Source: an uncultured Bacteroidota bacterium
Lineage (GTDB): Bacteria > Bacteroidota > Bacteroidia > Chitinophagales > Chitinophagaceae
Reading direction: 5' to 3'
Length of the DNA stretch: 34,353 nucleotides
Assembly: GCA_903874055.1 (NCBI GenBank)
Contig: CAIQQR010000099.1
Span: forward strand, 1-34,353
Shown here piece by piece: positions 32,965-34,353 of this stretch (position 1 is its first letter; every line of letters starts with the position of its first letter). Below the pieces are notes generated by a model. It searched no databases. It saw only the letters and a program-made list of their open reading frames with translations, and was not told the origin of the DNA. Position numbers and translations under genes: made by a program.

Positions 32965-33657
32965 ATGTCATTGACTAAAAAAAGAAAAGCGGTGGTTGCA
33001 AAGGTGGATAAGAATAAATTTTATTCCCTTAAAGATGCATCTGCATTAGTAAAAGAAATTAACTGTACAAAGTTTGATAGCTCTGTAGATTTACATATTC
33101 GTTTAGGAGTAGATCCTAAAAAAGCAGACCAACAAGTTCGTGGTACTGTTTCTTTACCTCACGGTACTGGTCGTACAAAAAAAGTATTAGTACTTTGTAC
33201 TCCAGATAAAGAAGCAGCAGCAAGAGAAGCAGGTGCTGACTATGTAGGTTTAGATGAGTTCGTAGCTAAAATTGAAGGTGGTTGGGTAGATATGGATGTT
33301 ATCATCGCTACTCCAGCTGTAATGCCTAAAATTGGTAAATTAGGTAAAGTATTAGGACCACGTAACTTAATGCCAAACCCTAAAACTGGTACTGTAACAA
33401 ATGATGTTGCAGCTGCAGTAAACGAAGTAAAAGGGGGTAAGATTGCATTTAAAGTTGACAAAGCTGGTATCGTTCACGCATCAATTGGTCGTGTATCTTT
33501 CTCTGCAGAAAAAATTGCAGAAAACAGTGCTGAATTAATTAATGCGATCATTAAATTGAAACCTTCTGCATCTAAAGGAACTTATTTGAAAGGTGCAAGC
33601 ATGGCTTCTACAATGAGTGCAGGTATTGCATTAGAAACTAAATCATTAATCAACTAG
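32965..33657 (+). CDS. rplA: 50S ribosomal protein uL1
   Basis: L1 stalk protein that assists release of deacylated tRNA, 230 residues. Domain I carries [21 protein letters not shown] and the central domain has [20 protein letters not shown]. The conserved block around [25 protein letters not shown] is present (residues about 115-138). In other bacteria L1 also represses its own operon. It is followed by a 49-bp gap containing a likely kink-turn. Confidence 0.97.
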   Translation: MSLTKKRKAVVAKVDKNKFYSLKDASALVKEINCTKFDSSVDLHIRLGVDPKKADQQVRGTVSLPHGTGRTKKVLVLCTPDKEAAAREAGADYVGLDEFVAKIEGGWVDMDVIIATPAVMPKIGKLGKVLGPRNLMPNPKTGTVTNDVAAAVNEVKGGKIAFKVDKAGIVHASIGRVSFSAEKIAENSAELINAIIKLKPSASKGTYLKGASMASTMSAGIALETKSLIN

Positions 33658-33658
33658 T

Positions 33659-33687
33659 CCTGGTGATCCGAAAGGAAATGACCCAGG
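33659..33687 (+). promoter_or_regulatory. Kink-turn in the rplJ leader, candidate L10 autoregulatory site
   Basis: The sequence fits a kink-turn base by base. The outer stem is CCTGG (33659-33663)/CCAGG (33683-33687), followed by a C-U opposition (T33664, C33682). Tandem sheared pairs A33681-G33665 and G33680-A33666 come next, with the 3-nt bulge AAT (33677-33679). The inner stem is TCC/GGA (33667-33669, 33674-33676), closed by the GAAA loop (33670-33673). The L10-L12 complex is known to bind a kink-turn in the rplJ leader and in 23S helix 42. The motif ends 19 nt before the rplJ ATG. Confidence 0.72.
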
Positions 33688-33706
33688 TAATTAAATAAAA
33701 TTAGTT

Positions 33707-34315
33707 ATGACCAAAGATCAAAAAAACGAAGTGATTGAAATCCTTAAAGGAAAATTCAGTCAATATAATAACTTCTATATCACAGACACAGAATCTTTGA
33801 GCGTAGAACAAATCTCTAATTTACGTCGTTCTTGTTTTAACAAGGAAGTAGAAATGAAAGTGGCAAAAAACACTTTAATTCGTAAAGCATTAGAAGGTTT
33901 AGATAGCGAAAAGTATTCAGGTTTGTTCGATTCATTGAACAATGTAACTGCATTGATGTTCTCTGAAAATCCTAAAGATCCAGCAGTGATTCTTAGTGCG
34001 TTCAGAAAAGCAAATGCAGGCGATAGACCAACATTGAAAGCAGCTTTCATTAATGGCGATATTTTTGTAGGGGATGCATCATTAGTAGCATTAACAAATA
34101 TCAAAACTAAAAACGAGCTTATCGGTGAAGTTCTTGGATTGTTACAATCTCCAGCTAAGCGCGTAATTGCAGCTTTATTAAACCACGCCGAAAACGGTTC
34201 TTCTGCAACTGAGACAGAAGTAGTAGCAGCAGCGGTTGAAGTAGCAGTAGCGGAAACTCCAGCAGAAGCTCCAGCAGTTGAAGCAGCGGCTCCGGAAGCA
34301 GCTCCTGAAGCATAG
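33707..34315 (+). CDS. rplJ: 50S ribosomal protein uL10
   Basis: Base of the L12 stalk, 202 residues. The N-terminal rRNA-binding domain (MTKDQKNEVIEILKGKFSQYNNFYITDTESLSVEQISNLRR) and a helical C-terminal segment that docks L12 dimers (ELIGEVLGLLQSPAKRVIAALLNHA) are typical. A Glu/Ala/Pro-rich tail (about 165-202) extends beyond the usual length of roughly 165-175, a feature I have seen described for this phylum but cannot date here. rplL is expected after it; the 38 bases left in the window hold no start for it. Confidence 0.95.
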   Translation: MTKDQKNEVIEILKGKFSQYNNFYITDTESLSVEQISNLRRSCFNKEVEMKVAKNTLIRKALEGLDSEKYSGLFDSLNNVTALMFSENPKDPAVILSAFRKANAGDRPTLKAAFINGDIFVGDASLVALTNIKTKNELIGEVLGLLQSPAKRVIAALLNHAENGSSATETEVVAAAVEVAVAETPAEAPAVEAAAPEAAPEA

Positions 34316-34353
34316 TTGTAAACCTTGTGATGAGAGAGGAAATTTTCATCAAA

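Overview
The window is a piece of a low-GC Bacteroidota chromosome and reads as core genome rather than a mobile or accessory island. The evidence for the phylum is threefold. Promoters have the Bacteroidota form TAnnTTTG, in the best cases with TTTG 18-20 nt upstream. Almost no gene has a Shine-Dalgarno sequence except rpsU. The proteins and gene neighbourhoods (short AMP nucleosidase, CcsA/CcmD/CcmB proteins, HscA-type chaperone) resemble those of Chitinophagaceae-like bacteria; the family-level assignment is my inference and is less sure than the phylum.

Layout. 1-3307: the end of sucA, then sucB and an RsmB-like rRNA methyltransferase in one operon. 3335-7517: mnmA (minus), ssb, an Ldh-family oxidoreductase and aspartate kinase. 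7518-7694: a 177-bp element that folds almost entirely on itself. 7774-12645: queA (minus), ccsA/ccmC with a tiny ccmD-like gene, a glutamate-type dehydrogenase, a small PD-(D/E)XK protein (minus) and a short AMP nucleosidase. 12646-12902: a hairpin-dense convergent spacer. 12903-15433: ccmB, tdk and waaA on the minus strand. 15495-20241: a nucleotide-sugar operon (PLP aminotransferase, Ugd, UDP-xylose synthase, RfbD) ending in a SET-domain protein. 20340-22607: UspA, an O-acyltransferase (minus) and a DUF6364/PIN toxin-antitoxin pair with a visible operator. 22608-23000: a hairpin-rich spacer and tRNA-Gln (minus). 23108-27435: SGNH hydrolase, tyrS (minus), an RDD protein and hscA. 27592-29293: rpsU, xerC/D and hpf. 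29549-34315: tRNA Thr-Tyr-Gly-Thr, tuf, tRNA-Trp, secE, nusG, rplK, rplA and rplJ; rplL would begin just past the end.

The last third is the most informative for regulation. rpsU, the tRNA-tuf unit and rplK share an extended promoter, TA(C/T)CTTTGCCnTCC. rpsU carries a full AGGAGG, unlike every other gene checked. The rplA-rplJ gap contains what reads as a textbook kink-turn capped by GAAA, a likely L10 autoregulation site. I found no CRISPR array, insertion sequence, prophage or secondary-metabolite cluster. The least explained object is the 177-bp hairpin after the aspartate kinase gene. I do not see a clearly new multigene system.
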